Notes under the pieces: model-generated
Told to the model about the DNA's origin: nothing
Databases searched by the model: none
Seen by the model: the letters and a program-made list of their open reading frames with translations, nothing else
NCBI RefSeq assembly: GCF_040183065.1
Contig: NC_091130.1
Span: forward strand, 121,604,914-121,668,913
Source of the DNA: Periplaneta americana
Taxonomy: Eukaryota > Arthropoda > Insecta > Blattodea > Blattidae
Direction: 5' to 3'
DNA: 64,000 nucleotides
Shown here: piece by piece, positions 10,001 to 21,432 of the stretch
How the letters are laid out: every line of letters starts with the position of its first letter
Position numbering within the stretch: position 1 is the first letter of the stretch
Translations under genes and position numbers: made by a program

Positions 10001-11488
10001 TTAGTATTTATTTATTTAACCTGGTAGAGATAAGGCCGTCAGGCCTTCTCTGCCCCTCTACCAGGAGATTCCAACTACAATATGAACAATAAAATTACAA
10101 TTAGTATTAAATTTACAATTACAAATAACATTACAATTATTATTAAATTTACAATTACAATTACAATAAAATCAAAGTACGAAAAGATTACCTGAATAAT
10201 TAAAGCTAGATAATTTATCATAGAGAAACGAAGAATATTTTATATTTACTGAATTACAAATTAAATCTAGAATAACAATATTGTATAGTGATGAAATTAC
10301 TGACTATTGAAATATTTTGTGATAGATTAAAGAAACTATTTACAAGAAATCAATTACTGACCAAGTGCCTAGTAAGTTTTCGTTTGAATTAAATTTCATT
10401 TCGACAGTCCCTGATGCTAGCAGGTAGCGAATTCCAGAGTCTTGGCAGGGCTATTGTGAAAGAAGATGAGTATGAGGATGTGCGATGGGATGGTATTGTT
10501 AGTATTGTTTCATGACGAGAGCGTGTGTTCAGATTATGGTGGGAAGAAAGGTAAGTGAAGCGAGACGACAGGTACGAAGGAATAGAAGAGTTCAAGATTT
10601 CGAAGAGAAAGAGAAGTGAATGTAAATTTATTTTCTTATCTAGTTTAAGCCAATCTATTGCTTTCAGGGATGGGGTAATATGATCATATTTACGAGCATT
10701 GCTTACAAAACGTACACACAAATTATGAGCACGTTGAAGTTTCATTTTGTTGTCGCTGGAGAGGTCAGTCAGTAAAATGTCCACATAGTCGAAATAGGGA
10801 AATACAAGTGTCTGCACAAGGGACTTTTTTAAGCAAGAGGGGAGATGAACATTTATCCTTTTTAGCACATGGATAATAGAATATACTTTTCTACAGGTTT
10901 CTGTGATTTGCATGTCCCAGTTGAGATTATTATCCATGTGAATGCCAAGATTTTTTACTGAAGAACTGAAAGGGATATGCACTGTACTTACTTTAACAGG
11001 GGAAATGTCGAGGTGTTTTACAGCGTCGGTTTGCCGTTTGTGTCCTAATATAATTGCTTGTGTCCTTCCAGGATTGATTTTAAGACGGAGTTTCTTTGTC
11101 CATGTCACAATCGAGTCAATGTCTTCGTTCAATTTGTCTGTAGCGTCGTTTACTCGGTCTAGGCGGGAAAAGATGTAGCATTGAAGGTCGTCAGCATACA
11201 AGTGATAGTTACAATGCCTTACAAGAGATGTAATATCATTGACATATATTGTGAACAACAATGGTCCGAGTACCGACCTCTGTGGTATACTTGATGTTAT
11301 GTCAAGCCAGGAGGAGCTTCGATTCCCGGATACAACACATTGTTGTCTTTCCCGTAAGTAGGATTCGAACCAACTCACAGCGGTCTCTGACAAATACATA
11401 TTTCTCAATTTATGGGTGAGCAGGTCAAAATTTACAGAGTTGAAAGCTTTGCTAAGGTCAAGTGTAGTTAATTCTTTGTAAAAATGAA
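10001..11488 (-). pseudogene. CR1/Jockey-type LINE, 5'-truncated RT
   Basis: Reading begins inside the RT domain with LDLSKAFNSVNFD (about 11457-11430). It continues through 339 open codons (11408-10389) with IPQRSVLGPLLFTIYVNDI and the catalytic YADD (residues 71-74 of that stretch). The thumb and C-terminal region ends in LPRLWNSLPAS. The usual Gly in PQGS is Arg. A nonsense change (Gln to stop at 10389) removes about 14 residues that the copy at 3193-3438 still encodes. The 3' UTR carries a GCAGAGAAGGCCTGACGGCC block and a TTAAATAAATA end near 10001. Endonuclease and ORF1 are missing. Confidence 0.88.
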
Positions 11489-12471
11489 TTCGACATAACG
11501 GTAATAAAAATTAATTTTATTTCCTACAATACATTTATTAACGTAATCTCACTAGAGGTTTTGATTTATCTAGAGAAAATCAAAATTCGAGTGGTATTTA
11601 ATTGACTATTACACGATTAGAAGAAAGTATATGAAGATTAGAAGTAACGAAGAACTCCAATACAATAAAATATTAATTGACTTACGAAAATACAACTGTC
11701 TTCAAATGTGTTATTCTACCATCTCAACAATACATATATTACGCTAGATGGCGGTAGTGTGATTAGCTGTTTTCTTGTTATCAGTTGTACCAATTATGGA
11801 ATCTTCATTGAACTCTGTGGACGGTTATTAATCAAGGAGACTTTGTTGATTCAGTTACGTTTTTATTAAAAAGTTTCATTCACTTCAATTATCCGGTTCC
11901 CAGTAATCAACGTCACTTGACAAATGATTTTCAATAAATCTTAGTATTATACAATCTCTGATACGTGACTATTCATAATGTCATATAGTTGAAGCTATAA
12001 CATAACCTATTATAAACAAGTGTTAGAAAAGTTTTAATTGGTTATGATGAAATAAACAAGAAAAGTTTTAATTAACGATGTTGAAATAAAAAATAAACGT
12101 GAATAATTTTAAAAGGAACAATTATTAAAAGTACAATTTTCAAATTTGAATGTTTTAGTGGTTGGTGGTTCAGTTGATGTTATATTAGACGTGTGCGTAA
12201 AAGAAGTGGAACTCGTTGATGTACATGGTGTATTCCACAACTTATTCAGGATTTCCGAATGATACTCTTCATTTATTGTAAATAGGATTTCAGGGAAGAT
12301 GCACAGGTATAACCAGTGATCTTTATTAATTCTTGCTTCTTGAATGCCAATGCGAGTCATATTTGAAAGTGCTGTGCATCGACTGCAGTGGTTTGTAATT
12401 TTCTGTTTTTTGTTTGTTTGTTTGTTTTTTTTTATGTCCAGACCCATGCTGTTTGAAATGTTGGCAAACAA
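11489..12471. other. AT-rich intergenic DNA
   Basis: No coding signature. A 132-codon minus-strand open stretch starting within this interval has low-complexity Ser/Thr- and Lys-rich composition and no recognisable domain. I treat it as non-coding. Confidence 0.45.
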
Positions 12472-12558
12472 AGAAACAAATCCTAGGGTAGTGATAAAAA
12501 TAAACAAATGCTAGGGACGCGATAAAATTAAAGAAATGCTAGGGATGCGATAAAATTG
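12472..12558. repeat. Short tandem repeat, three units of about 28 bp
   Basis: Three imperfect copies of AAATGCTAGGGACGCGATAA-type units lie head to tail. The first is the most diverged. Confidence 0.75.
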
Positions 12559-12744
12559 TGGGATAAGCAGCCATGATTTGTTGAAAGACGTCCTTTCTTA
12601 CCGTTTTATTTGTCAAAAGTAGTATGACGTAGTAAAAATGTAATAGTCTATAAAATACAATAATATGTGCCTACTTAGCGATGTATGCAATGGAGTGGAC
12701 AGGAACTAGACACTCTAGCCAATTATCACCTGACTTACTTGCCT

Positions 12745-12927
12745 CATAAGTGGTGTCTTGTTGTTATCACTTGTGGGGTTCAGGACTGTACACGGGCAAC
12801 AATAAATAAATAAATAAATAAAAATGAGTAAATAATGAGCAAATAAATAAATACGTAATTAAATAAATAAATATGAAAGTACATAAATAAATACATTAAA
12901 TAAATAAATAAATAATAAATAAATAAT
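12745..12927 (+). repeat. Retroelement 3' tail followed by (AAAT)n
   Basis: A TTGTTGTTATCACTTGTGGG...GTACACGGGCAACAA block leads into imperfect (AAAT)n up to 12927. The reverse complement of a related block lies at 20787-20855. The tract is interrupted by a SINE and resumes after 13265. Confidence 0.6.
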
Positions 12928-13265
12928 CCGTGGCGCTACAGCCCAAGAAGGGCCAAGACTTACCAGCCGGCTGCTGGCCCCACGGCCACATGCCGAAGCA
13001 GAGGTGGACGATTATCTAACAAGAATGGAGATATCGTGTGGTTAGCACAATGAACCTCCTAGGCGTTATAGCTGGTTTTCGTAACCGCATTTCCCTACAA
13101 ATCGTAGCTCCCCAAGTGAATGACGATGCTGGGTGGGCACCGGTCCCATACACTGACCGAAATTTCATGAGAAAATTTCTTCCCCCATGATAACTCGAAC
13201 CAGCGCGCATTCTGTAACGCGAGTCCTAGGCAGGACGCCTTAGACCACGACGCTACGGCGCGGGA
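12928..13265 (-). mobile_element. tRNA-derived SINE, about 338 bp
   Basis: On the minus strand it begins CGCGCCGTAGCGTCGTGGTC, a box A-like element, followed by box B-like GGTTCGAGTTATC. A roughly 260-bp body ends in GGGCTGTAGCGCCACGG. Both flanks are AAATAAAT tracts, which fits insertion into the microsatellite but prevents counting an exact duplication. The size and layout recall tRNA-derived SINEs described from termites (Talua/Talub). That is a guess from memory, not a match. Confidence 0.8.
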
Positions 13266-13304
13266 CAAATAAATAAATGAAAAATTATTGATAGATTTTC
13301 TTTT

Positions 13305-14625
13305 TTCGGGATTTACTTCCAAACCTATCTCTTTACTCGCTTCAAGTAAAATTTACGTGTTTCCCTAATAGTTCATGGATTTTTTCCTAACATATTCACG
13401 TCATCAGCATAAACAAGTGGCTGATGTAAGGCATTCAATTCCAATTCTTCGTTTTCCTGGCATTTTCAAGAGCAAAGTTAAAAAAGTAAAAGTCATAGTG
13501 CAGGTCCATGCTTTAGCCTGCAGTAAATTTGAAAAGTATCAGACAAAAACTGACCGATGCGAACTCTGCTGTACATTTTCACTAAGACATAATTTATTTT
13601 ATGCTCGACCATGCCGAAATGTAGTAATTATACACCTGGTAGCAGCCCTTTAATGGACCTCATTAAAGTAGACCTATTCATTAAAGTTCAGGTGTTCAAC
13701 CAATCAGAAAATACCATTGTAGCAATATGAAAGCGCAAGTATCGATTATTCTCGGATATGCAATCGAAAGGCAACTAGTTCTGTTACTATAATCATTAGC
13801 GTTAATTGTAAATAATATTCAAATAAATTCAATTTGTCATCTCGTTTTTCAATGTCTAATTCAATTTCAAGGTTATATCAAGATTAAGGTTTATTTTACT
13901 CTCTAGATTATATCAAGGTCAATGTCGACATTTGTTTCTCGGAAAAAATCAATACTTAAGCGTCTGCGCACATCTCACAATTTACGAGATATTGCACAAA
14001 GTCAGTTCCGCTCCTCAGTCAGATAAGAATAGCATGAATACTTATGAATAATTTCAAGTTAGAAATATGGTCAAGCATAAAAAGTCGTATGAAACTTGAC
14101 TTTAATGGTAATTAAGACGCTCGTATGAAAATTATGAAACTCGCTTGCGCTCGTTTCATAAACATACTCACGTCTTAATTACTACCATTATAGGCTCGTT
14201 GCATAATGTACTTTAATGGAATTAGTTTCCTGGGAATACTAAATTCATTAAGAATATTATAAGAAAATTCTCTTTTAACCGAGTCGTATGCCTCTTTAAA
14301 ATCAATGAATAACTGAAGTATTGTGCCCTTGTACTCCCATTTTTTCTTCAATAATTCTCGACTACAAAAATCTTATCAGTAGTCGATCTATTACATCTAA
14401 AACCACATTGATGATCCCCAATAATTTCATCTACAAATGGAGGTAACCTTCTAAACAAAATATTGGACAACTTTTTGTACGACGTCAATAAAAGTGATAT
14501 TCCTCGAATGTTCCTACAGCTAGTCTTCTCCCCCTTCCCCCTTCTGTTGTTCTGGTACAATGCCCTTTTCCCAAACAGCAAGTTTAAGCTTATAAATTTC
14601 GGTAGATAATGAGTTTCCACTGTCT
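13305..14625 (-). pseudogene. RTE-like family A LINE, RT palm region, split
   Basis: The minus strand carries the part upstream of the other family A copies. It reads RNIRGISLLLTSYKKLSN, IGDHQCGFRCNRSTTD and the FKKAYDSVK block (degraded), then LRLNET...QFLSDAFP, PIHCGLK and YADD-proximal sequence. It ends near EVNPEK (13308). A 600-bp insertion at 13597-14213 splits it, and there are further stops and frameshifts. The fragment overlaps that at 31540-31995, which shows the uninterrupted sequence. Confidence 0.85.
13597..14213. mobile_element. Non-coding insertion with internal hairpins
   Basis: It interrupts the LINE between CACTAAGACATAATTTA and AATTAGTTTCCTGGG, which are adjacent in the 31.7-kb copy. 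TTTTATGCTCGACCAT at about 13597 recurs inverted near 14078. A 90-bp hairpin with arms TAATGGTAATTAAGACG and its complement occupies about 14102-14191. There is no coding capacity. The ends and duplication are approximate (TTTA or TTTAAT), and the class is not assigned. Confidence 0.65.
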
Positions 14626-15640
14626 TGTATTAATTCTGCTTATTGCATGTATTTTACTAAGATCGTGATGTTGTTGATGACGATTTTTAGAGACCTACGG
14701 AATTAAGAAAGGTCGAACAGATGTATTTTAAGTAACCTTGTCACGATGTAGCTAACTGCTACAAATAACGAACGCTTTAGCCGAATTTCGAAGGTTGGAA
14801 AGAACTTAGAATAAGCTTAACAATTTTCTTTGACGAAGTTGGAACTGAGGTTCGTTGTCTTAGTAGAATCCTGAACGAAGATTCTTAATTCACGAATGTA
14901 ATGAAATATCGTTAAAAGAGGTAAATCAAATCAATAATTTGGGTCTCATCGAAATTCCGCAACCGTATTCTGTTCTTCTTTTCTACATTCTCTGAGAGCG
15001 TTATGCTCTCTTGAACACACTGGCTGACCTTCCTGCAGATTTTTATCCTTTTTCCGTTTAAAATTCGTGAAGCGTTCCTCCCGCATCCGACATGCCTTGG
15101 GCTCTAGCCTACCTTCGCGAGGATGGATCCAGCATAATGGTCTGCCAGATTGTTGGAATCACGCACCCCGCTCTCACTTAATGGATAGCTGATGCTTTAC
15201 CAATGTGCTTTCCAATTTTAAGTGATGGTACGAAATAGGATATCTCTTTTTCTTTTCAGAAGAAGATAAAGAATATAGGCATGATAAAATTCACAACACT
15301 ACTTAACTTTAGCTCTACACAAGATTATAATGTTCACGATTTTAATAAAGTTATTATATTGTTAGACCTACATTGTAACTTACGGAAAGCAAGCGTGGTA
15401 GTCCTCTACTTCTCTTCATATTACGCTCAGAGATATTCTATCCAAAGATCAGGAATCCTTTCATATCTTTCTTCTTCCAGGGTTCTTCCTACTTACCGCA
15501 GGGCATGATCGCTTGCTAAACGTGCAACCCTCTCCAAGATCATCTTCATCAAATCATCTTCTCTACTCAGTCGTCAATATTCTATGTGTTCACGTGTATA
15601 ATGTGTCATTTCCTACCCTTTCCCTCTAGATTTACCTATT
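14626..15640. other. Intergenic DNA
   Basis: No gene recognised. A 30-50 bp segment near 15405-15440 (ATTACGCTCAGAGATATTCT) resembles 38540-38575, too short to classify. Confidence 0.45.
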
Positions 15641-16458
15641 ACCACTCGTTTAGGCGATTGAAGAATTTTCTACCCTTTTCCATAAAAAAAATGTTAGTGC
15701 AAACATTCGTGATGCCCCACTTCGATTACTGTGATATTCTGTTTACTGACCTAAGCGTTACTTCGGCTCAGAGACTACAACGTGTTCATAATATGTGCGT
15801 CCGTTTCGTCTGCAATATTCGCCGGGCTAATCACGTAACACCATCCCTCGAAATGTTGTCCTGGCTCCGTCTAGAAGATCGTAGGAAAATCCACTGTCTT
15901 TCCCTTCTCTTTCACATATTGCATTTCTCCACTCCTGTCTATCTTACGTCTCGTTTTCAAAATTTAACCACCCATCATAACCTAGACACACGATCACAAC
16001 ACTCCTCAATATTATCCATTCCCTCCCACCGAACAGCCTCATATTCATCTTTTTTCACTGTGGCTGTTCCTCGGCTATGGAATTCCCTACCGACTGTCAG
16101 ATATCAAACCAATTTAAGAATAAACTAACGAAATATTTTTCTAACAATTCTTGTTACCAATAATAGCTGTTTCAGGTTTCTCAATGTTTAATGTTTATAT
16201 AAATCACAGAATATATATTTAAATATACCATTATTATTATTATTGTTATTATTATTATTATTATCACTATTTCTGACCAGTGTTTATTATTGTCACACTA
16301 ACATTACTTATCCAACTTTCATTATTTACTTTCATGCTGTTTTATGGTCTAGATATTAATGTAATAACTATGTAAGCAATTGTATTCAATTAGAATTAGA
16401 GTCTGTCTGGGCGGAAGGGAAGACCTACTGGCCTTAGCTCTGCCAGATTAAATAAATA
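15641..16458 (+). pseudogene. CR1/Jockey-type LINE, C-terminal fragment with 3' UTR
   Basis: The open sequence (about 15650-16128) reads LVQTFVMPHFDYCDILFTDL, LQRVHNMCVRFVCN, HNLDTRSQHSSILSIPSHRT and PRLWNSLPT. This is the same region as in the copies at 3193 and 10389 but from a clearly different subfamily. The 3' UTR ends in GTCTGTCTGGGCGG...GCTCTGCCAGATTAAATAAATAAA. The RT catalytic region is missing. Confidence 0.82.
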
Positions 16459-17149
16459 AATTATTATTATTATTAAAAATTTTTATTATTTTATTAACCC
16501 TCTTGCTACCAAGGGGAGTAATAGGATTTCCCCACTGATGATTTTTCAATATTATTTTCATTTTTCTTCATATTTATTTTTGAAATTCTATGTATTTGTC
16601 CGTTATATGTCTACTAAAATTTTGAAATAAAAATAACATAAATAACTAATCTACTTTAATAAGTAATACGCGTTATTTAAGCGCGGTGATCTTGTTACCA
16701 CCCTTCGTAATTTGTATCATGAAAATTCCAGGATACGAAATAAAATTTATAGGTTAATTTTCCACATTTTTTAGCTTGTCTGCTTTCAAATTATTTTATT
16801 ATCTATTATTTATAGGCCTGTTGTCATTTATATTATCATGAGGATCACAACCTTTGCTTCAAATGTTTTTTTTTTAATTTGTATTTCTATGTGTTATGGA
16901 TATTCTAAAAGTGATTTTGTTAAAAATAGTTATTAGTAGTAGAGGCTTTTTCCGAGATATTCATTGTAGTATGCTACAGGTTGTGTTCGTATATTTGAGT
17001 TTCAGCAAAAATTAATTTCCATAAATTTATATTTTTATTTATTTATCTTCAGAATTTTAATGATTTTATTTTATTATAAACAAATGTCTTGGATATGTCC
17101 ATGGTTGTATATATTGTATTTGAATATTTCAATTTCAAGAAATACGGTA
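16459..17149. other. AT-rich intergenic DNA with ATT microsatellites
   Basis: Short (TTA)n runs border this stretch (16228-16265 inside the preceding element and about 16460-16480). Nothing else was recognised. Confidence 0.5.
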
Positions 17150-17485
17150 ACCGAAACGAAATATAATTTCTTTCATAATTCTGTGACTTTTATTGCTTGT
17201 AGCTGTTTTTTGTCCATTATATGTAGGATCTAGACCAATTTTTGATCATTCTTTATACGTAACATTTAGATTTCATTAACATTATTACTTTTTACATGAT
17301 CGTTATTATAAGTCAACCTACAATAATATAAGATGTTGGGTTTTTTCCTTATTAATTACAAGACCATCAGTTCTAAACCATTCAGAAGCTTTTCCCATTG
17401 TTAGTTCCAAACTTATTTCAAGGTAGCTCATTTCAGGAAAAGTAGTGTTATCTGCAAACGTGGTAGTATATGAATTACTACTATG
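17150..17485 (-). pseudogene. LINE RT remnant around the FADD site
   Basis: Minus-strand reading gives TTFADNTTFPEMSYLEISLE, then KASEWFRTDGLVINKEKTQ, the characteristic sequence after the RT catalytic box. The expected FADD is FADN here. Below 17330 it decays through stops and frame changes, with only faint resemblance to the next RT block. CR1/Jockey-like style; no sister copy in this window covers the same segment closely. Confidence 0.7.
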
Positions 17486-17616
17486 TAATAGAAGAGATCA
17501 TATTTATTGTATTGTGGAACCTATTTCTATTGCATAAGTTTGTCTCTCCTAAAAACCAAAATGTCCAAGATGAAAATGTCAGCCTCAACTTATGTTTTAG
17601 TTCATTATTGGGAGAA

Positions 17617-17647
17617 TGAATGAATGAATGAATGAATGAATGAATGA
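17617..17647. repeat. (GAAT)n microsatellite
   Basis: About eight GAAT units, directly upstream of the sequence into which the Helitron inserted. Confidence 0.9.
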
Positions 17648-18349
17648 AGTGCATTTACTCATCTATACTAATAATAAATCTGTAGCCGAAATTTTTCTGG
17701 TAATTTTCGATTTTCCAAAAATAATTGGTCCTAACATATATAATTAACCACCCTGAAACCGAAAATCGCTTTTTTGAAATTTTTGTTTTTATGTCTGTCT
17801 GTCTGTCTGTCTGTATGTTTGTTACCTTTTCACGCGATAATGGCTGAACGGATTTCGATGAAAATTGGAATATAAATTAAGTTCGTTGTAACTTAGATTT
17901 TAGGCTATATGGCATCCAAAATACGTTATTTAAAAGGGGGGTTATAAGGGGGCCTGGATTAAATAAATCGAAATATCTCGCTTATTATTGATTTTTGTGA
18001 AAACTGTTACATAACAAAAGTTTGTTTAAAAATAATTTGCGATAAGTTTTATTCGTTGAAAAATTTTGATAGGACTGATACTTAATGAGATAAATGAGTT
18101 TTAAAATTAAAATAACTGCCATCTAAGGCCGTGTAATGAATTAAAATACAAATGACTTCGTCTATAAGGGTCCTTGGACAGTAACAATCGAAAACTATGA
18201 AAGATAGACTACAGAGAATGTTTCTGTGTTCGTATGAAGTAATATCGGAAGCTAAATTAACCGATTTGTATAATTAATTATTATTTCACCATTGGAAAGT
18301 GTAATTTCTCTAGATGGACGTAATGCTATAATGTTATTACAGTAACTTC

Positions 18350-18458
18350 TGATATAATATAATATAATATAATATAATATAATATAATATAATATAATAT
18401 AATATAATATAATATAATATAATATAATATAATATAATATAATATAATATAATATAAT
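18350..18458. repeat. (TATAA)n microsatellite
   Basis: About 21 nearly perfect pentanucleotide units inside the Helitron. A minus-strand open frame through it (repeated IILYY) is an artefact. Confidence 0.95.
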
Positions 18459-18469
18459 GTAAGTTATTT

Positions 18470-18640
18470 GAAGGGTTCAGAACCATAGTGGGCCAAGCGC
18501 CATTTACTGAATACGTAGAAAACAAGGTTAAAATTAAGTTATTACCATAATTCAATGGAACTCTATAACGAGTAAAATAAATTTTCACATAAAATCTAAA
18601 TGATGTCAATCTTCATTGAACTATGGTTGCATGTAATGAA
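18470..18640 (+). repeat. GAAGGGTTCAGAACC repeat, copy 1
   Basis: It begins GAAGGGTTCAGAACCATAGT and continues GGGCCAAGCGCCATTTACT. The same start is found at 27282 and, inverted, ending at 30207. The shared block is about 45 bp; beyond it the copies diverge, so the 3' end is approximate. In this copy the left flank is ATTT. Confidence 0.7.
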
Positions 18641-18865
18641 AATTAAGAAACATGTTAAAGGAATTGTCATTGCACCAAATGAGTGTCTCTGGACCAAAAT
18701 GATCGCATTTTAATTATTTGGAAGCAATTTAAAATAAGTAACATATTAAACGATTTATCCTTCTATCAAACACGAATGTTCCCTGGATCAAATGTCCTAT
18801 TTTAATTATGTAATTACTTTATATTTATTTCTAACGGGTGCAGCGGAGCGCACGGGTACGGCTAG

Positions 18866-19000
18866 TACATAATAGATACAAACACGTGTACATATGATCC
18901 TTCGCACGAGCCTGTACGGCCTTTTGTGATGTGCCTATGCACACTTTAAAACTTTCAGATAAAGAAAGTAGTAATAATGATAAAATAATAAAAAATAAAA
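18866..19000 (+). repeat. Interspersed repeat shared with 34263-34395
   Basis: A module with TACAAACAC, GATCCTTCGCACGAGCCTGT and a later TTCAGA..AAGA...AATAATAA stretch recurs at 34263-34395. In both places it was hit by transposons. Its own class is unknown. Confidence 0.65.
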
Positions 19001-20786
19001 TAATAATAACAGTAACGACAATAATAATAATAATTATTATTATAACAAAGTGCGCCCTACATCTGCCCTAAACCCAGAAAATAAATTCAGAACTGGCAGA
19101 CAAATAGAATCCGAGACGATCTTTTTTGACCACATCAGGAGACACTGAAACGTAGGAACTACTTACCAGAACTTCACTATTATCTCTACACACTCTCAAG
19201 TGATGCCTCTGAATCTTTACAGTAAAAAAAATCTCCCGTTAAGATTTAGTACCAATTCTTTCGGGCCTAGCAATAAGGTCTTCGGCTAAACTTCAGATCC
19301 TTCTGTAATGTTAAAGAAATCCAATTGCTTTAAATCGTTGAGCCCCTTCACGCCATGGCCTTAACAGTTTCCTGTGGACGTAAAAACTACACCATTTGAG
19401 CTGCAACTCGACTATTACGGAAGCTTCTTTCGAGACGTAGCCGATTTGTAAATTCGAATTTCAGCTTCTTTACTTGGTACCTCTCCTCCCATACAGTTCC
19501 TTCGTGCGACAGGGAGACAAAATCCCACTGAGTTCGACATATGGAGGGAGCATTTCTCCGCATTTTCAGTAGTTAGAAATATTTACTGCAAAGCGTTTGT
19601 CTATTAGCCTCTTAAAATGCCGAAAATGAAATCGAGGTTAAGATCGCGCCTGCAGTAAAATGTAGGTAAATTTAGAAACGTTTTGGACAAATTTCAGAAT
19701 GTGTTCCGGAGAAACAGTGGATATAAAAAAATGTGTAATGTTGCTTAAGTATTGGATGGTGCGCTGGTAGGTGAAATTGATAGTGTATTTGTTTGTCACA
19801 TTACTCTTTAAATTTGCGCGTCTGACGTCCTGTGATGTGGAAGGATCGTTTCCACACTGCGGTAAGTTGTTATTCAGAGATGATCTGCATGCTTTACTGA
19901 CGGAAAATTTCAAGATGACCTTTGTTCACGTAATTCTCGGACAACCACTATTAACTGATAATTGTAATTAATCCCCATTTCAGTTTGGTTGATAGGCTTT
20001 CAACTCTACTCACACTTTTTACCATCCGTGAAGGGGAAGATGCTACTGTCTAACTTACTAACATTCGACTAATTGACTTTGAACAGTGAACATTCTTATT
20101 ATTGAAAACGTTTACCGGTAATCTATATTTCGAAAATCTATATTAAGCGTTTATATGTAATTTTATTGTTGTTTATATCAACTGGCACATTAAAAAGCTA
20201 CCGACAGCAGATGATAAATGTTTTCTTCACTGCTAGTTGCTACTCTACAGCATAAACTACGGAACAATCTGACTTCTTAATACAAACTAGCATCCCTTTA
20301 TTTAATTAATTATTAGTTGAAAATGTCGTAAAAATGACACTAAAATATACTCAAACATGTAATTGTCAAACATCTGTGTCGCTGTATTTTATATCTATTT
20401 ATGTACTTTATTTAATATTTTATTTTCTTGTGTGTACAACTTGGGGGGGTGCAGGTATAAGAGGTAACAGCTAAGGGTCTGTTATACTGACGGACTCAGG
20501 GCAAGTAGACGGGGAAAGAAATGCCTTCGCATCCTCTCAACTTGTATGAAATGTCGTTTAGTGAGTACATTTTTGTTAACTAAGGTTATTAAACAATTCT
20601 TTCATTATAGCAAATATTTTAGTATTTTTAGCACAAAAATATAAATGTATTTAAATATTTTAGCCCATAAATATCCGCTACCTAATCAGGACTTTGGAAA
20701 CGATATTAGAACTCAGGTGAAGGAAAAATATGCACGTGGTGGTGGTGGTGGTATTGGTAGTGGTAGTAGCAGCAGTACCTGTTGTT
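19001..20786. other. Intergenic DNA with ATT/ATA and GTG runs
   Basis: It contains a (TAA)n/(TTA)n cluster near 19010-19050 and a GGTGGTGGT run at about 20738-20770. No coding signature was recognised on either strand. Confidence 0.45.
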
Positions 20787-20855
20787 AGTGTTGTTTAGTC
20801 AACTGTCCGAAGACAGGTCTATTCCCCACAAGTAACACCAACAAGCCTTCAATCA
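20787..20855 (-). repeat. Retroelement 3' tail
   Basis: On the minus strand it reads GGCTTGTTGGTGTTACTTGT...GACCTGTCTTCGGACAGTTG, related to the block at 12745-12790. The parent element is not identified. Confidence 0.5.
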
Positions 20856-20886
20856 TGAAGGAATTCGATCCTGGCATCAGAACTGG

Positions 20887-20985
20887 AATCCGGTGTGGCT
20901 TAGTGGATAAAGCGTCAGCCCGTGAGCTGAAAACCCGGTTTCTAATCCCGGTGCCGGAGAGAATTTTTCTTTGTTGTATCCATCC
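20887..20985 (+). mobile_element. tRNA-headed SINE copy
   Basis: Box A-like TGGCTTAGTGGATAAAGC and box B-like GGTTTCTAATCCC are followed by CCGGAGAGAATTTTTCTTTG. A second copy lies at 21265-21400. Homology between the two extends about 20 bp upstream of the head (AACTGGAATCCGG). Confidence 0.75.
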
Positions 20986-21264
20986 TTCATCATAAGATAA
21001 CGCAGAATTCCTGCACGGAAATATCGTATGTACTTTAATTCGGTACATCATAATAATATCATAAGCTTAAGTAATCACTTAGTGATTCAAGACGGCGCTC
21101 ATCCCATCGGATCCCGGCCACTTATTCACTCGTAACGAGTGCACCTCTGTACATAGTGCGTTGGACATTGTGTCACTGTCACATATTCTGTGACACAGTA
21201 CATGAGGGTAGGCCACCAAAGAGAAAACTGAGCGATAGAACTTAAACTGAGGGGATTCGATCCG

Positions 21265-21400
21265 GTATCGGAACTGGAATCCGGCGTGGCTTAGTGGATA
21301 GTGTGTCAGCACGTAAAGCCGAAAACCCGGGTTCTAGTCCCGGTGCCGGAGAGAAATTTTCTCTTCTATCCGTCCTTCATTCACTCATGAGGCAACTAGA
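21265..21400 (+). mobile_element. tRNA-headed SINE copy
   Basis: TGGCTTAGTGGATAGTGTGT (box A region) and GGTTCTAGTCC (box B) are followed by GAGAGAAATTTTCTCTTC. The sequences between and after the two neighbouring copies differ, so they look like separate insertions and not one duplicated block. Confidence 0.75.
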
Positions 21401-21432
21401 CCAGGAAATACTTGGATATGGTGGGCAGTTCC

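Larger units (their letters stand above)
17662..18865 (+). mobile_element. Non-autonomous Helitron
   Basis: The element starts TCTATACTAATAATAAATCT and ends GCGCACGGGTACGGCTAG. It sits exactly between A (17661) and T (18866), with no duplication. A GTGC...GCAC stem lies shortly before the CTAG end. These are the hallmarks of Helitrons (5' TC, 3' CTRR, A|T target). An unoccupied paralogue of the target is visible around 32604-32628. There is no Rep/helicase coding. A pentanucleotide array and a GAAGGG-type repeat lie inside. Confidence 0.88.

Noticed and set aside
12109-12507. A 132-codon minus-strand gene
   Set aside because: Low-complexity composition, no domain, and a lysine run from a T-rich stretch; nothing distinguishes it from chance.
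15405-15440. A repeat family shared with 38540-38575
   Set aside because: Similarity is short and imperfect; without more copies it could be chance.
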